From assembly GCA_013003465.1 (NCBI GenBank), contig JABDIZ010000343.1, positions 1 to 7,899 of the forward strand: 7,899 nt of DNA, in the 5' to 3' direction. Under the pieces are notes generated by a model that saw nothing but the letters and a program-made list of their open reading frames with translations, was not told the DNA's origin and did not search any database. Below, one piece after another: positions 6,796 to 7,899 of the stretch (its first letter is position 1; each line of letters opens with the position of its first letter). This DNA comes from Rhodothermaceae bacterium. GTDB taxonomy: Bacteria > Bacteroidota > Rhodothermia > Rhodothermales > Rubricoccaceae. The position numbers and the translations under genes are program-made.

Positions 6796-6812
6796 GTGGG
6801 GTGCTCCCCCAC
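6796..6812 (-). terminator. GC hairpin just after nosY, possible terminator
   Basis: Six bases after the permease stop, GTGGGG and CCCCAC pair perfectly around a 5-base loop on the minus strand. No T-run follows, so it would be an atypical intrinsic terminator. The distal arm can also pair with another CCCCAC copy at 6782-6787, and a further GGACC/GGTCC hairpin sits at 6768-6781. The position between two unrelated gene sets favours a transcript end, but GC-rich chance pairing is possible. Confidence 0.4.
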
Positions 6813-6818
6813 GCGGGC

Positions 6819-7625
6819 TCAGAAATCTTTGCGCATGAAGCGCCGGTAGGCCAGCGCAAGCGGCGCGACTACCCAACAGCCTAATGCAGCCAGGGCCACC
6901 ACCGAGCCAAGACCGCCGCCAAAGAAACGCTCGAACGTCGCGCCGGTGTAGCCGAGAAGCGCTGCCACGTCCACGCTCAACAGCAGGAGGACGCGCGCTA
7001 GCGAGATCGGGTTGAGCGCCGTCAGCACCAGCATCGGCGTCTCCAGCGGGTACGCGCTGAAGGTGTAGGCCACGAGCAGCACCAGGCCATCGTAGAGCAC
7101 GGCGAGGCCGAGCCAGACGAGCAGCGCGGCACCAAGCCCTTTCACGCGGTCGTCGAAGCGGACGGCGAGGAGGATGGCGAGTGCGAGGAACGCGGCAGTC
7201 AGAAGCACGCCCGCGCCGAGGAGCCGGGCGAGCGGAGCGGCGTGCTCTGCCGCTGCGCCGTGCCACGCGAAGGGCAGCCCCACGCCCAGCACAAAACCGA
7301 GCGCAAGCGGCACCACTAGCCCGCCGTAGAGCGCCAGAAACAGATCACGACGGCGGACGGGCTGCGCCAGCATCAATTCCGTGAACTCGCGTGCGTTGTA
7401 GAGGTAGCCCACGCCGAAGACGAGGCTCACGAGCGGGATCAGGATTAACACCACGTTGACGAGGCTCAGTACCACCTGCTCGCCCCCGCCCGAGAAACGG
7501 AAGAACGCATCCGTCACGACGAGGAAGAACGCAGCGTAGGCGAGCGCCCAGCGGCTGCGGAGTATGTCGCGCAACTCGTAGCTGAGGAGGCGTATGGCGG
7601 GCGAGCGAAGGACGGGAGCGTTCAT
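6819..7625 (-). CDS. nosY: NosY-like ABC-2 permease of the nitrous-oxide reductase cluster
   Basis: The 268-residue product is an ABC-2 type permease with about six hydrophobic helices, roughly at 27-44, 51-76, 98-121, 133-156, 163-187 and 238-260. Features typical of NosY include YNAREFTELMLAQPVRRRDL after the second helix (about 76-95), NPISLARVLLLLSVDVAALL (205-224), GYTGATFERFFGG (225-237), and a C-terminus ending in RKDF. NosY forms an inner-membrane transporter with the ATPase NosF and works with NosD to mature the copper centre (CuZ) of nitrous-oxide reductase. The length is normal for the family. Its ATG overlaps the upstream ATPase stop as ATGA, the usual nosF-nosY arrangement. A GGA lies about nine bases upstream of the start. 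A hairpin after the stop may end the transcript. A related ABC-2 permease with a different cargo is possible because nosZ, nosD and nosL are not in view. Confidence 0.75.
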   Translation of the reverse strand: MNAPVLRSPAIRLLSYELRDILRSRWALAYAAFFLVVTDAFFRFSGGGEQVVLSLVNVVLILIPLVSLVFGVGYLYNAREFTELMLAQPVRRRDLFLALYGGLVVPLALGFVLGVGLPFAWHGAAAEHAAPLARLLGAGVLLTAAFLALAILLAVRFDDRVKGLGAALLVWLGLAVLYDGLVLLVAYTFSAYPLETPMLVLTALNPISLARVLLLLSVDVAALLGYTGATFERFFGGGLGSVVALAALGCWVVAPLALAYRRFMRKDF

Positions 7626-7899
7626 CGGGCCTGTTCCGTCATGAGGTGGGCGATGGCACGGTCGAGGCGGTCATACCCGGCGGTGGCCTTCAGTTCGGCT
7701 ATGGTCCCGGCGAAACAGACCTGCCCCTCCATCAGAAACACGAGGTCGTCGGCGAGGGCTTCCAGTTCGCTTACGATGTGCGAGGTGAGCAGCCCGGCTG
7801 CGCCCGCAACCGTCGCGGCTTCCACCTTGTCCTTGAGTGCCGTCGAGGCGATGGGATCGAGCCCCGCCGTGGGTTCGTCGAGGACGATCAGGTCGGGAC
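7622..7899 (-). CDS. nosF: NosF-like ABC transporter ATPase, C-terminal part (5' end outside window)
   Basis: The last 92 codons of an ABC ATPase are present; its start lies past the right edge. Visible are the Walker B and D-loop region PDLIVLDEPTAGLDP, the H-loop TSHIVSELEALADD, and a tail reading FLMEGQVCFAGTIAELKAT then DRLDRAIAHLM. The switch SHI.SE.EALAD followed by FL.EG and a closing AIAHLM-type helix is the pattern I associate with NosF, the ATPase partner of NosY. The Walker A and signature (LSGGQ) motifs would lie outside the window. The TGA overlaps the next gene's ATG, so ATPase and permease are translated together. The ABC ATPase identity is secure; the NosF assignment depends on the tail and on the NosY-like neighbour. 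Confidence 0.75.
   Translation of the reverse strand, partial: PDLIVLDEPTAGLDPIASTALKDKVEAATVAGAAGLLTSHIVSELEALADDLVFLMEGQVCFAGTIAELKATAGYDRLDRAIAHLMTEQAR

Overview
All eight genes in this 7.9 kb window lie on the minus strand, so transcription runs from high to low coordinates. They pack tightly: four adjacent pairs overlap by 4 bases (ATGA or GTGA) and one pair is 3 bases apart. The DNA is GC-rich and most starts lack a strong Shine-Dalgarno sequence. With partial nitrous-oxide-reductase (nos) accessory genes and cbb3-oxidase assembly genes, this suggests a respiring, probably high-GC Bacteroidota-like bacterium, with the Rhodothermota as my best guess. That placement is inference; the sequence gives no direct taxonomic marker.

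Right block (about 6796-7899): the C-terminal end of an ABC ATPase resembling NosF overlaps a complete NosY-like ABC-2 permease, followed by a GC-rich hairpin that may end this transcript. The rest of the nos cluster should lie to the right of the window.

Central block (841-6692): a five-gene set whose common theme appears to be phosphate and polyphosphate. In transcription order it encodes a PGM1-like ATP-grasp ligase, a CHAD-domain protein (a domain known to bind polyphosphate), a Na+/Pi cotransporter with a C-terminal PhoU-like domain, and two PPK2-family polyphosphate kinases. Only a 79-nt gap between the CHAD gene and the transporter breaks the tight packing. The likely logic is that phosphate enters through the transporter, the PPK2 proteins exchange phosphate between nucleotides and polyphosphate, and CHAD binds the polymer. 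The ligase's substrate is unknown. The two PPK2 proteins correspond in order and combined length (237 + 254 residues) to the halves of a two-domain polyphosphate:AMP phosphotransferase, here as separate overlapping genes that both keep catalytic motifs.

Left block (1-708): a very short FixH/CcoH-like membrane protein overlaps the start of CcoI/FixI, the copper-exporting P-type ATPase needed to assemble cbb3 oxidase; CcoI runs off the left edge.

The points most worth following are the ATP-grasp/CHAD/transporter/PPK2 association, the split PPK2 pair, and a run of eight C's near the 3' end of the ligase gene from which a -1 shift would read openly into CHAD. No RNA genes, mobile elements or CRISPR arrays were seen, and no stretch over 300 bases lacks a gene.
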